Positions 41,701-50,290 of a stretch of DNA of 64,000 nt are shown here, one piece after another. The notes under the pieces were generated by a model. It had not been told where the DNA came from and searched no databases. It worked only from the letters and a program-made list of their open reading frames with translations. Each line of letters starts with the position of its first letter. Position 1 is the first letter of the stretch. The DNA lies in contig NZ_CP109427.1 in the NCBI RefSeq assembly GCF_036250695.1, positions 3,348,001-3,412,000 on the forward strand, written 5' to 3'. The DNA is from Streptomyces sp. NBC_01497 (GTDB lineage Bacteria > Actinomycetota > Actinomycetes > Streptomycetales > Streptomycetaceae). The position numbers and the translations under genes were made by a program.

Positions 41701-42358
41701 GGCCGCTGGTCTGCACCGGAAAGCGCACGGTGGCAAGGTCGGGGTCGAGAGCCGCTTCCCGTGTCTTGACCACGAGGTTCTCGCTGAACCCGTCGGGCAG
41801 CGCCGAGACGATGAGGTCCACATCAGGCAGGACAGAGGCGTAGGTCGCCTCCGAGCCGGAGAGCGTCGGAGCGGGCAGCGTCCAGGGCGACGCAATGCTG
41901 TAGGAGACGTCTTTCTGGGAGATGGTCGCCAACGGGGCCGACGAGCCGCCGCCAGAGAACGAGATCTCCGCGGCCGTCGCCTTGGGACTGACCGTCCCAC
42001 CGGGGACAGATCCCAGCGTCGTGTCGATCGGCACCCACGAGGAGCCGACCTTGGCCCGCTCCGGTGTCACGTCTGCCTGGAGGACGAACGTGCCGTCGGG
42101 CTGGGCGGACACCGTCTGGGTCGGTGTCATGTCAGCCGGGACGTCCACGGAAGCGCCGGTCTCCGCCGCTTTGACGGAGGCCAGGGCTTCTGGCGACAGA
42201 TTCTGTGCGGTGCCATTCCGCGCCGAAGCATCAGCAACTCCGGGGTTCGCGGCGGCACTCCACGCCCCCGCACCGAGGGCGGGCTGCACCGCGAGCACTA
42301 CGGCGATCGGCCATGCCCGGCTTGTGGGCATGCGTATGCCCGGCTTGTTCCTGCCCAA
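38729..42358 (-). CDS. Secreted DNRLRE/LamG protein, partner of the RHS protein
   Basis: A 1209-residue exported protein. It has a signal sequence in the first 40 residues, a beta-rich region (about 75-330), a DNRLRE-type domain (about 345-500, with SFWKTKHSLGSGYDSWDDSK), further beta-sandwich domains, and two C-terminal LamG/concanavalin-like domains (about 745-960 and 965-1205) that share the pattern ISGWARL / IATWVKL and YVNGxxQG. The start used is TTG 42358 with GGGGGG upstream; ATG 42331 is possible. No enzyme motif is seen. Such proteins commonly sit before RHS genes in streptomycetes and may help bind surfaces or carry the RHS product; that is inference. Confidence 0.85.
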   Translation of the reverse strand: MGRNKPGIRMPTSRAWPIAVVLAVQPALGAGAWSAAANPGVADASARNGTAQNLSPEALASVKAAETGASVDVPADMTPTQTVSAQPDGTFVLQADVTPERAKVGSSWVPIDTTLGSVPGGTVSPKATAAEISFSGGGSSAPLATISQKDVSYSIASPWTLPAPTLSGSEATYASVLPDVDLIVSALPDGFSENLVVKTREAALDPDLATVRFPVQTSGLTLTPDADGGVALVDSAGRPEFTTGTALMWDSTPASSDDPTMSGAAARSAATRDEASASDAPGDATDGPGPGAKTAVMGVSASGDTLSVSPDRSFLSAPGTTYPVVLDPQTTSSSLAGWTALWSGEPSTSFWKTKHSLGSGYDSWDDSKVVRSLYQFDTHSLSGKKILSATFTALENWAANCTKEPVELWHTGGISSSNTWNKQPSWMSKIDTVSAAKGYSASCPGGNVSFDATSAVAYGAARSGATTTVGLRASSETNDLEWKQFESPSETKPTLSVTFVSKPSTPTSLKLSDPNLACGKSSSVAVNIRTLTPTLTAAPKSADGSQSKLRPNFELYQYDPDIADPLVASGSPSAWTTSGKAGTWKTPTLKNGQTYWFKTRTEYQYSFDGTTASMYSGWTTTGACAFHVDTSKPAPPAVTSTTYPECASSDDPDSCTAAGGVGAPGAFTVKAGASDVVKYTYTLNEGRQVTKSFASPTASLALNLAPDARGLNALTVQTADAAGNVSASSTYYFKAAEGASPVDTWSFDEGSGNSAGDGAGSHVATLSSSGSSWSDLARAGKSLATDGTAGYASASGTGLDTTKSFSISGWARLTDDSHNGVVAAQAGTSGSSFALYYSTSYKAWIFNRYATDATAPTIVRSVSTAVPAVGVWTHLMGVYDAQAQTIQLYVNGLPQGDPVAFTTPWKATGSLQIGRGQYGGSYTDYFTGQIDDVRLWNRIMSADEVADLQDMTDDQNETHPSLVADWELGATSGTTATDTSGYGHTATLGSGATWTDDLDGGMGNALALDGTSNGYLTTPGPLVDAQGAFTIATWVKLDPGPLADTSVAHTVRIAGQSGGKRDSWAIWYSQPAGSSEGAWMFGRTTADSTTATVVSDPTGLDSAVFADPTTWTLLTGVYDAANQDLTLYVNGVQQGAVGDDESDEGSDGGVVFDQPWQASGAFSIGRGRTSSGAYGDDATGLVQRVRLWTGVMSGTDIAQMFYDEYLFPL

Positions 42359-42588
42359 CGTGTGCCCCCCCGGGCGTCTTTACGGGCGGACGAACAAAAG
42401 TTGAACGTCCACGATCACGACGACTGATCTTGGCAGCGGATTTCCCATGGCGAAATCTGCGGATCGGCAAGTTCCGCTTGGTGTCTCGCCATGATTCGAC
42501 AAAGAATCTAAAAGTGACCATCTTGCGACGGCTTCTCCAACCTTGTGTGGTCGACTCCGCGTCACTCACGCTCAACCGGAGGATCACC
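42359..42588. promoter_or_regulatory. Divergent promoter region with an inverted repeat
   Basis: This AT-richer 230-base gap separates the LamG gene (left) from a small gene (right). An imperfect inverted repeat, GCGGATTTC (42436-42444) and GAAATCTGC (42452-42460) with one mismatch, sits in the middle and could bind a dimeric regulator. No consensus I can name. Confidence 0.4.
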
Positions 42589-43026
42589 ATGCAGAAACCA
42601 AAGACGCGGCGCACCGCCGGAACCGCCACCTTCCTGGACGTCCTGCTGCGCTGGACGTGGATACGGCGCCGCACCACCGAGAAGGACATCGCGGACCTGG
42701 AACAGGGGTGGAGCCTGGAGATGGTCGCCCACAGCAGAACCGTCGGCCTGCCGAAGACCGTGCGCGTGGGGAAGGGCAAGCAGATCAACGCGCTGAAGAT
42801 CGGCCGGCTGGCGCTGTCGCCCGACGGGGGCATGGTCTGGAGCGCTCAGCGGGGTGGTGAGGCGGTTCCGCTGACCGGCCCGTTCGCGCTGAGTGAGGAG
42901 CCCACCGGCAAGTCCGTGCTGAAGTTCGCCGTCTACGAACTGGAGACGGGCGGGGGGACCTTCGACGTCGCGATCACCAAGGTGGATGTGGGACTGCTGC
43001 GTCACGCCTGCGCGGTGAGCGTCTGA
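42589..43026 (+). CDS. Hypothetical protein, 145 residues
   Basis: ATG 42589 follows a good CGGAGG site. The product is basic at its N-terminus (MQKPKTRRTAG), then LLRWTWIRRRTTEKDIADLEQGW, followed by strands (KTVRVGKGKQINALKIGRLAL, GMVWSAQRGGEAVPL, VLKFAVYELETGGGTFDVAI). It may be a small beta-sandwich or PH-like fold, loosely reminiscent of the actinomycete DUF2550 proteins but without their TM segment. It is a single gene between the RHS locus and the core; function not assignable. Confidence 0.65.
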   Translation: MQKPKTRRTAGTATFLDVLLRWTWIRRRTTEKDIADLEQGWSLEMVAHSRTVGLPKTVRVGKGKQINALKIGRLALSPDGGMVWSAQRGGEAVPLTGPFALSEEPTGKSVLKFAVYELETGGGTFDVAITKVDVGLLRHACAVSV

Positions 43027-43102
43027 CGAGTCGCCGGGCAGGCCAGGACCGTGACGGGCGCCCGCGCCCCGGTCGGCGTCCGACCTGCGTACGGTCCGCG
43101 CC

Positions 43103-43171
43103 TGACCGGCGCCCGGGCGGGGCGGCGCGCGGCGGACAGAACAGATCCGCCGGCGCGCCCCGGGCCGGTCA
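43103..43171. terminator. Large imperfect hairpin between convergent genes
   Basis: TGACCGGC (43103-43110) pairs with GCCGGTCA (43164-43171) and GGCGGA (43131-43136) with TCCGCC (43146-43151), with further pairing between. It covers the stop codon of the methyltransferase and lies 76 bases after the rightward hypothetical gene. Confidence 0.6.
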
Positions 43172-44092
43172 GGGGCGCTTGAGACCGATCGCCGCGTACA
43201 GGTGGGTGTGGTCCTTCGAGTCGTCGGTGCCGTCCGGGTGCCAGAGGTGGCACTCGACGAGGCCCGGCTCGACGAGGTCGAGGCCGGAGACGAAGGACTC
43301 GATCGTCGCGCGGGGGCGGACGTTCGCCGCGATGCCCTCCTCCGCGTAGATGCGCTCCGTCTCGCGCCACGCCTCCGGTTCGAAGTCGTCCGTGACATGA
43401 CTGAAGATCACGCAGCTGCCCGGTGCGAGCGCCGCGAGGTACTGGGACATGAGGTCGCGGACCTGGTCGTCGTCCGGCACGAACTGAAGGACCGAGCAGA
43501 GCATCAGGGCGACCGGGCGGTCCAGGGCCAGTGTCCTGCGGGCGATGGCGAGGACCTCGGCCGGCTCGCGGAGGTCCGCGTCGGCGTAGTCCGTGGCGCC
43601 CTCGGGGCCGCTGTGCAGCAGCGCCTCGGCGTGGCGCAGCACGATGGGGTCGTTGTCCACGTAGACCACGCGCGAGGAGGGGCGGATGGCCTGCGCGATC
43701 TCGTGGGTGTTCGGCTCCTTGGGCACACCCACGCCGATGTCGAGGAACTGGTCCATGCCCAGGTCCGTCGTCGCGTACCGCACCGCGCGGTCGTGGAACA
43801 ACCGGGCGCCGAGTCCGATGCGCTGGATCGCGCCCTCGGTGTGGAACGCCTCCGCGAGGCGTGTGCCCGCGTCCTTGTCGACTCCGTAGTGGTCCTTGCC
43901 GCCCACGTACAGGTCGTACAGGCGGGCCGAGCTCGCCCGGGACGTGTCGATGCGCTGCTTCGCACCGTCGCGCAGGGCCTCGCTCAGGCCGTCGTGCGCC
44001 GCGCCGGCGGTCCCCGGCGTGGCGGACGTGTCCGGCGCGGCCGGAGCGTCCGGCATGTCCGGCGTGTCCGGCGTTTCTGGCGCGTTCGGCAT
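43169..44092 (-). CDS. S-adenosyl methyltransferase of the PF04672 (DUF574) family
   Basis: A 307-residue protein. The conserved core starts at RIDTSRASSARLYDLYVGGKDHYG and includes the SAM-binding MDQFLDIGVGVP and VYVDNDPIVLRHAEALL, then ALMLCSVLQFVPD. This family is large in streptomycetes; physiological substrates are mostly unknown. The N-terminal 30 residues are a Pro/Asp repeat (PETPDTPDMPDAP). I chose ATG 44092; an in-frame ATG at 44158 would add 22 residues. Its role beside the menaquinone genes is not evident. Confidence 0.85.
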   Translation of the reverse strand: MPNAPETPDTPDMPDAPAAPDTSATPGTAGAAHDGLSEALRDGAKQRIDTSRASSARLYDLYVGGKDHYGVDKDAGTRLAEAFHTEGAIQRIGLGARLFHDRAVRYATTDLGMDQFLDIGVGVPKEPNTHEIAQAIRPSSRVVYVDNDPIVLRHAEALLHSGPEGATDYADADLREPAEVLAIARRTLALDRPVALMLCSVLQFVPDDDQVRDLMSQYLAALAPGSCVIFSHVTDDFEPEAWRETERIYAEEGIAANVRPRATIESFVSGLDLVEPGLVECHLWHPDGTDDSKDHTHLYAAIGLKRP

Positions 44093-44160
44093 TGAGGTCC
44101 CGTTCACTTCGAGAGTCGGCAGTCCACATCGGCGGTCCGGGCCGCTGTCCCGGGCCATCG

Positions 44161-45441
44161 TTACGCCCGTGGAGCGACCTTCGTCAACCCGTTGATGATC
44201 CGGTCCATCGCGTCGCCGCCCGTCGGGTCGGTCAGGTTCGCGAGCAGCTTCAGCGTGAACTTCATCAGCAGGGGGTGCGTCAGGCCGCGCTGCGCCGCCA
44301 GCTTCATGATCGTCGGGTTGCCGATCAGCTTCACGAACGCGCGGCCCAGGGTGTAGTAGCCGCCGTACGTGTCCTTGAGGACCTGCGGGTACCGCTGCAG
44401 CGCCCGCTCCCGCAGGGCCGGGGTGGCGCGCGCGTGCGCCTGGACGATCACGTCGGCGGCCAGCTGCCCGGACTCCATGGCGTAGGCGATGCCCTCGCCG
44501 TTGAACGGGTTGATCATGCCGCCGGCGTCGCCGACCAGCAGCAGGCCGCGCGTGTAGTGCGGCTGCCGGTTGAACGCCATCGGCAGCGCGGCGCCCCGGA
44601 TCGGCGTCGTCATGTTCTCCGGGGTGTATCCCCAGTCCTCCGGCATGGAGGCGCACCAGGCCTTCAGCACCTCGCGCCAGTTCAGTTCCTGGAACGCGGC
44701 CGAGGAGTCGAGGATGCCGAGGCCGACGTTCGACGTGCCGTCGCCCATGCCGAAGACCCAGCCGTAGCCGGGCAGCAGCCGGTCCTCGGTGCCGCGCCGG
44801 TCCCACAGCTCCAGCCACGACTCCAGGTAGTCGTCGTCGTGGCGCGGTGAGGTGAAGTACGTCCGCACGGCGACGCCCATGGGGCGGTCCTCGCGCCGGT
44901 GCAGCCCCATGCCGACGGACAGTCGCGTTGAGTTGCCGTCGGCGGCGACCACCAGCGGCGCGTGGAAGGTGACGGGCCGTTTCTCCTCACCGAGCTTCGC
45001 GTGGACGCCGGTGATCCTGCCGGTGCGGTCGGTGATCGGCTCGCCGACGTTGCACCGCTCGTAGAGCCGGGCGCCGGCCTTCTGCGCCTGCCGGGCCAGC
45101 TGGTCGTCGAAGTCGTCGCGCTTGCGGACGAGACCGTAGTCCGGGTACGAGGCGAGATCCGGCCAGTCGAGTTCGAGCCGCATGCCGCCCCCGATGATCC
45201 GCAGGCCCTTGTTGCGCAGCCAGCCCGCCTCTTCGGAGATGTCGATGCCCATGGACACCAGTTGCTTGGTCGCGCGGGGTGTGAGGCCGTCGCCGCACAC
45301 CTTCTCGCGCGGGAACGCCGTCTTCTCCAGGAGCAGGACGTCCAGACCCGCCTTGGCCAGGTAGTACGCCGTGGTCGAGCCGGCGGGGCCCGCCCCGACG
45401 ACAATGACGTCGGCGGTGTTCTCGGAGAGGGGCTCGGTCAC
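44161..45441 (-). CDS. FAD-dependent geranylgeranyl reductase family protein, candidate menaquinone side-chain reductase
   Basis: A 426-residue flavoprotein. It has the N-terminal dinucleotide motif VIVVGAGPAGSTTAYYLA, the family signature FPREKVCGDGLTPRA, GDG near residue 255 (GWVFGMGDGTSNVG) and the second FAD motif LLLVGDAGGMINPFNGEGIAYAME. GTG 45441 has GGGAG 8 bases upstream, better than the TTG at 45495. Family enzymes saturate isoprenoid double bonds. Streptomycetes make partly hydrogenated MK-9, and mycobacterial MenJ of this family does that step, so the adjacency to menG suggests the same job here. Substrate is inferred. Confidence 0.85.
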   Translation of the reverse strand: MTEPLSENTADVIVVGAGPAGSTTAYYLAKAGLDVLLLEKTAFPREKVCGDGLTPRATKQLVSMGIDISEEAGWLRNKGLRIIGGGMRLELDWPDLASYPDYGLVRKRDDFDDQLARQAQKAGARLYERCNVGEPITDRTGRITGVHAKLGEEKRPVTFHAPLVVAADGNSTRLSVGMGLHRREDRPMGVAVRTYFTSPRHDDDYLESWLELWDRRGTEDRLLPGYGWVFGMGDGTSNVGLGILDSSAAFQELNWREVLKAWCASMPEDWGYTPENMTTPIRGAALPMAFNRQPHYTRGLLLVGDAGGMINPFNGEGIAYAMESGQLAADVIVQAHARATPALRERALQRYPQVLKDTYGGYYTLGRAFVKLIGNPTIMKLAAQRGLTHPLLMKFTLKLLANLTDPTGGDAMDRIINGLTKVAPRA

Positions 45442-45528
45442 GGAGGGTGCTCCCGGCAGGGTCGGCACGGATACCGGCTCGATACGGCGGACCAATGTGT
45501 CGCGGCGAAGTATCGAAAGGCAACGGAC

Positions 45529-46197
45529 ATGGGCAGTCTATGGGGGCGTACCGACAAGGCCGCTCGAAGGGCAGCTTCCGTGAACGATTCGCCTCAGCTC
45601 GCACCCCGCCGCACCCCCGGGCCCACCCCCGGCGCCGCCCCGGGGCCCACCGCCTCCGGCGACGGCTCCACCGCCGCGCCGCGCCCCGGCCCACCGCTCG
45701 AACTGCGCGTTCCCACCGACGAGGACGCCTACGCGTGGCACCGCGTCTTCGCCGATCGCGAGGTCATGGAGTTCCACGGCGGCCCGGCCGAGTTCTCGGT
45801 GTACGAGGAACTCACCGCCCGTCAGCGCCGCCACGCCGCCGAACGGGGCTTCTGCCTGTGGACGGTGGTGGACGAGCACGGGGAGGTGGCCGGCTTCACG
45901 GGCGCCCAGCCGTGGCCGCACCGGTCGTTCGGCCCCTACGGCGAGATCGAGATCGGCTGGCGCCTCGGTCGCTCGTACTGGGGCCGGGGCTACGCGACGG
46001 CCGCCGCGCGCGCCACGCTCGAACGGGTCCGTGCGGCCGGTGTCGAACGGGTCGTGGCGATGGTCAACGCGCGCAACGACCGCTCCATCGCGGTCACGCG
46101 GCGCCTCGGCATGGACCTCGCGAAGACGTTCGCGTACGCGCCGGAGGGCCGGCCGGGCGACGAACTGGTGGGGCACCAGTACGAGCTGACGCTGTAA
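45529..46197 (+). CDS. GNAT-family N-acetyltransferase (RimJ/RimL type)
   Basis: A 222-residue protein with a variable Pro-rich first 55 residues and a GNAT domain after it. The acetyl-CoA loop is GWRLGRSYWGRGYATAAARA; the later VVAMVNARNDRSIAVTRRLGM is typical of RimJ/RimL enzymes that modify protein or small-molecule amino groups. AAAGG precedes ATG 45529; a GTG about 16 codons later is a possible alternative. Divergent from the prenyl reductase, convergent with menG. Confidence 0.88.
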   Translation: MGSLWGRTDKAARRAASVNDSPQLAPRRTPGPTPGAAPGPTASGDGSTAAPRPGPPLELRVPTDEDAYAWHRVFADREVMEFHGGPAEFSVYEELTARQRRHAAERGFCLWTVVDEHGEVAGFTGAQPWPHRSFGPYGEIEIGWRLGRSYWGRGYATAAARATLERVRAAGVERVVAMVNARNDRSIAVTRRLGMDLAKTFAYAPEGRPGDELVGHQYELTL

Positions 46198-46264
46198 CCG
46201 GCCGCCGGAGCCCACGCCCCGGGGCACCAACGGGCAACCACGGGGGCGGGCGCCCCGTCCGCCG

Positions 46265-46957
46265 CTACTTCCGCACGCCCCGGTGAAGCGCGACCACGCC
46301 GCCCGTCAGGTTCCGCCACGCCACGTCCGACCAGCCGCAGCGCTTCATCCGGGCCGCGAGACCCCGCTGGTTGGGCCAGGCCCGGATGGACTCGGCGAGG
46401 TAGACGTACGCGTCGGGGTTGGAGGAGACCGCGCGCGCCGTGGGCGGCAGCGCGCGCATCAGGTACTCCTGGTAGATCGTCCGGAAGGGGCCGAACGTCG
46501 GCTCCGAGAACTCGCAGATCACGACCCGGCCGCCGGGCTTGGTCACCCGGTACAGCTCGCGCAGCGCCTGCTCGGAGTCCTCGACGTTGCGCAGTCCGAA
46601 GGAGATCGTCACGGCGTCGAAGACCTCGTCCGCGAAGGGCAGGCGGGTCGCGTCGCCGGCCGTGAACGGCATCCACGCGTAGCGCCGCTTGCCCTCGCGC
46701 AGCATCCCCATCGAGAAGTCGCACGGCACCACGTACGCGCCGGTCCGGGCGAACGGCTGCGACGAGGTCGCCGTGCCGGCCGCCAGGTCGAGGACCTTCT
46801 CGGCCGGACGGGCGTCGACGGCCTTCGCGACCTCCTTGCGCCACAGGCGGGTCTGGCCGAGTGAGAGCACGTCGTTCGTGCGGTCGTACTTCTCCGCCAC
46901 GTCGTCGAACATGGTGGCGACTTCTTGTGGCTTCTTGTCCAGGGATGCACGGGTCAT
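46265..46957 (-). CDS. menG: Demethylmenaquinone methyltransferase (MenG/UbiE)
   Basis: A 230-residue SAM-dependent methyltransferase that adds the ring methyl group in the last step of menaquinone synthesis. Motifs: [20 protein letters not shown], the SAM site [37 protein letters not shown] and [12 protein letters not shown]. Length and order match the family. The quinone made here is the electron acceptor for the nuo complex. It reads leftward, as do most mqn genes in this window. Confidence 0.95.
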   Translation of the reverse strand: MTRASLDKKPQEVATMFDDVAEKYDRTNDVLSLGQTRLWRKEVAKAVDARPAEKVLDLAAGTATSSQPFARTGAYVVPCDFSMGMLREGKRRYAWMPFTAGDATRLPFADEVFDAVTISFGLRNVEDSEQALRELYRVTKPGGRVVICEFSEPTFGPFRTIYQEYLMRALPPTARAVSSNPDAYVYLAESIRAWPNQRGLAARMKRCGWSDVAWRNLTGGVVALHRGVRK

Positions 46958-47071
46958 TCCCCCATTGAATCAGCCCGCCTCCCGGCGTCCGGGACCGCCG
47001 AGGCGGACCGGGGCCCGGCCGCGTCGTGGCCCGCCCGCCCTCCGCGCCGTGGTCCCGCGCGGGCCGCGCCG

Positions 47072-47650
47072 CTACGCCCGCCGGTGGACGAGCCGGCCAC
47101 CGAGAACGGTGACCACGCACGTCTCGGCGGGGCCGCCGGGGGCCGGGCTCGGCGATGCCGGCGCCGGGCCCAGCACCGTGAAGTCCGCGTCCCCGCCGCT
47201 CACGAGGTCGGCCGGGTGGTCCCGCAGGCCCGCGCGGCGGACTGCGGCCGCGACCTGGGGGCGGGTGAAGGGACCGGCGACGGCCGTGACCCCGCGCGCG
47301 AACAGCCGTTGCACGCCCCGGCGTGCGCTGGCGCTCCAGCGGGTGTCCGTCATCGCGATCCCGGCGACCGGCACGGGGTCCGTGCCGAGGGCGTCGGCCT
47401 CACGCGGGTCGGGCCAGTAGAAGGCCTCCAGCAAGGCCGTGCCGTCGGCCGCGTACCGGCCGGGCTCCAGGACGCCGTCCCAGGCCCGCACCCGCGCGCC
47501 GCCGCGCTCGCCCCCGTAGGTCTCCAGCAGCTTCCCGTACGACCCGATCTCCGCGATCCGTCCGCCGTCGGTGACGACCGCGAGTCCCGGGGTGACGGGT
47601 CCGTTCCGTTCGGCGCGCACTCCGCCGCCGGGGTGGTGGATCGTCAGCAC
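47072..47650 (-). CDS. Imidazolonepropionase-like composite-domain protein, coupled to mqnC
   Basis: A 192-residue protein resembling the beta-sandwich composite domain of amidohydrolases (LAVVTDGGRIAEIGSYGKLL, then AWDGVLEPGRYAADGTALLEAF and GGDADFTVLGP, closing VVTVLGGRLVHRR). The metal-binding TIM barrel (HxH motif and later His/Asp) is missing, so amidohydrolase activity is unlikely. It starts 12 bases after the mqnC stop, so the two are probably co-transcribed. Position suggests a link to futalosine metabolism; I know of no assigned function. Confidence 0.7.
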   Translation of the reverse strand: MLTIHHPGGGVRAERNGPVTPGLAVVTDGGRIAEIGSYGKLLETYGGERGGARVRAWDGVLEPGRYAADGTALLEAFYWPDPREADALGTDPVPVAGIAMTDTRWSASARRGVQRLFARGVTAVAGPFTRPQVAAAVRRAGLRDHPADLVSGGDADFTVLGPAPASPSPAPGGPAETCVVTVLGGRLVHRRA

Positions 47651-47662
47651 CGCCGTCCGTCC

Positions 47663-48877
47663 TCAGTTGGTGCTGAGCAGCTTCAGCTCGGGGTGCGCCG
47701 TACCGCCCGCGATCGCCGTGGAGGAGATGTGCGAGACGACACGGTCGTCGACCGGGTCGTTCGCGGGGTCGTCGTGCACGACGAGGTGCTCGTAGGTGGT
47801 GGCGCGCTGCGCGGGGACGCGGCCCGCCTTGCGGATCAGGTCGATGATCTCCATGCGGTTGGAGCGGTGCTTGGCACCGGCCGAGGAGACGACGTTCTCC
47901 TCCAGCATGATCGAACCGAGGTCGTCGGCGCCGTAGTGCAGGGAGAGCTGGCCGACCTCCTTGCCGGTGGTGAGCCAGGAGCCCTGGATGTGCGCGATGT
48001 TGTCGAGGAAGAGGCGCGCGATGGCGATCATCCGCAGGTACTCGAAGAGCGTGGCCTGCGTCCGGCCCTTCAGGTGGTTGTTCTCCGGCTGGTAGGTGTA
48101 CGGGATGAAGGCGCGGAAGCCGCCCGTGCGGTCCTGCACGTCACGGATCATCCTCAGGTGCTCGATCCGCTCGGCGTTCGTCTCGCCGGTGCCCATCAGC
48201 ATCGTCGTCGTGGACTCGACGCCCAGCTTGTGGGCGGTCTCCATGATTTCGAGCCAGCGCTCGCCGGACTCCTTCAACGGTGCGATCGCCTTGCGCGGGC
48301 GCTCCGGCAGCAGTTCGGCGCCGGCACCGGCGAACGAGTCGAGGCCGGCCGCGTGGATCCGGCGGATGGCCTCCTCGGCGGAGACGCCGGAGATCCTGGC
48401 CATGTGCTCGATCTCGGACGCGCCGAGCGAGTGGATGACCAGCTGCGGGAACTCCTTCTTGATGGCCGCGAAGGCGTTCTCGTAGTACTCCACCCCGTAG
48501 TCGGGGTGGTGGCCGCCCTGGAACATGATCTGCGTGCCGCCCAGCTCGACGGTCTCCGCGCAGCGGCGCAGGATGTCGTCGAGGTCACGGCTCCAGCCCT
48601 TGGCCGTGTCCTTGGGTGCCGCGTAGAAGGCGCAGAACTTGCACGCCGTCACACAGACGTTGGTGTAGTTGATGTTCCGCTCGATGATGTACGTGGCGAT
48701 GTGCTCGATGCCCGCGTACCGGCGGCGGCGCACCGCGTCGGCCGCCGCGCCCAGCGCGTGCAGGGGCGCGTCGCGGTACAGGACGAGGGCCTCCTCCGGC
48801 GTGAGGCGGCCCCCCGCGGCGGCACGGTCCAGGGCTCCGGCGATGTCAACGGACGTGGGATCGGCCTTCTCGGTCAC
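47663..48877 (-). CDS. mqnC: Cyclic dehypoxanthine futalosine synthase (MqnC), radical SAM
   Basis: A 404-residue radical SAM enzyme that cyclises dehypoxanthine futalosine in the futalosine route to menaquinone. The [4Fe-4S] motif is CVTACKFCAF (CxxxCxxC), followed by GGTQIMFQGGHHPDYG and MLMGTGETNAERIEHL. Start GTG 48877 is about 11 bases after GGAAGG, better placed than GTG 48895. Similar to MqnE (56969-58132) but with its own subfamily residues (ERNINYTNVC). It heads a small leftward operon with the imidazolonepropionase-like gene. Confidence 0.95.
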   Translation of the reverse strand: MTEKADPTSVDIAGALDRAAAGGRLTPEEALVLYRDAPLHALGAAADAVRRRRYAGIEHIATYIIERNINYTNVCVTACKFCAFYAAPKDTAKGWSRDLDDILRRCAETVELGGTQIMFQGGHHPDYGVEYYENAFAAIKKEFPQLVIHSLGASEIEHMARISGVSAEEAIRRIHAAGLDSFAGAGAELLPERPRKAIAPLKESGERWLEIMETAHKLGVESTTTMLMGTGETNAERIEHLRMIRDVQDRTGGFRAFIPYTYQPENNHLKGRTQATLFEYLRMIAIARLFLDNIAHIQGSWLTTGKEVGQLSLHYGADDLGSIMLEENVVSSAGAKHRSNRMEIIDLIRKAGRVPAQRATTYEHLVVHDDPANDPVDDRVVSHISSTAIAGGTAHPELKLLSTN

Positions 48878-49011
48878 CGGAACGGGTCCTTCCACCAGGG
48901 GTACAACAACCGCTTCAGCGTACGCCAGCTGCTTGGGCGGGACGGGACGGACGGCGCCTCGGGCGACACGGGGTGCCCCGGACAGGAGACGGGGCGCCCC
49001 CGGGCGCGCGA

Positions 49012-49047
49012 GCGCGCTCCGCGCCGGAGTTCCGGGACGGAGCGCGC
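49012..49047 (-). terminator. Hairpin terminator after mqnA
   Basis: GCGCGCTCCG (49012-49021) pairs exactly with CGGAGCGCGC (49038-49047), about 15 bases beyond the mqnA stop in the leftward direction. Confidence 0.75.
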
Positions 49048-49061
49048 GCGGCCGGGCGCCG

Positions 49062-50212
<1,151 letters not shown>

Positions 50213-50221
50213 TGCTAGGCT
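50213..50221 (+). promoter_or_regulatory. Extended -10 promoter candidate for the cold-shock gene
   Basis: TGCTAGGCT has the TGn-TAnnnT form of an extended -10 element (TAGGCT). No good -35 lies 17 bases upstream. Transcription from about 50228 would give a leader of about 125 nt that includes the hairpin at 50260-50286. A second candidate (TTGCAG 50231, TACAGA 50254, 17-bp spacer) would start beyond the left arm of that hairpin. Confidence 0.4.
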
Positions 50222-50259
50222 CGCCGCAAGTTGCAGTTTGGTTTCCCTTGCAGTACAGA

Positions 50260-50290
50260 GCCTGCGGAGCATGTGACCCCGCAGGCTTTT
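50260..50290 (+). promoter_or_regulatory. Leader hairpin followed by a T-tract in the cold-shock mRNA
   Basis: GCCTGCGG (50260-50267) pairs exactly with CCGCAGGC (50279-50286), directly followed by TTTTGTAGTTTT. This is terminator-like, yet it lies 63 bases before the start codon of the gene it precedes. It may be an attenuator or a temperature-responsive leader structure. Confidence 0.5.

Noticed and set aside
50231..50259. TTGCAG-17-TACAGA as the main cold-shock promoter
   Set aside because: Kept only as an alternative: the spacing is ideal, but transcription from it would start inside or after the left arm of the leader hairpin, and the extended -10 at 50213 is closer to streptomycete consensus.
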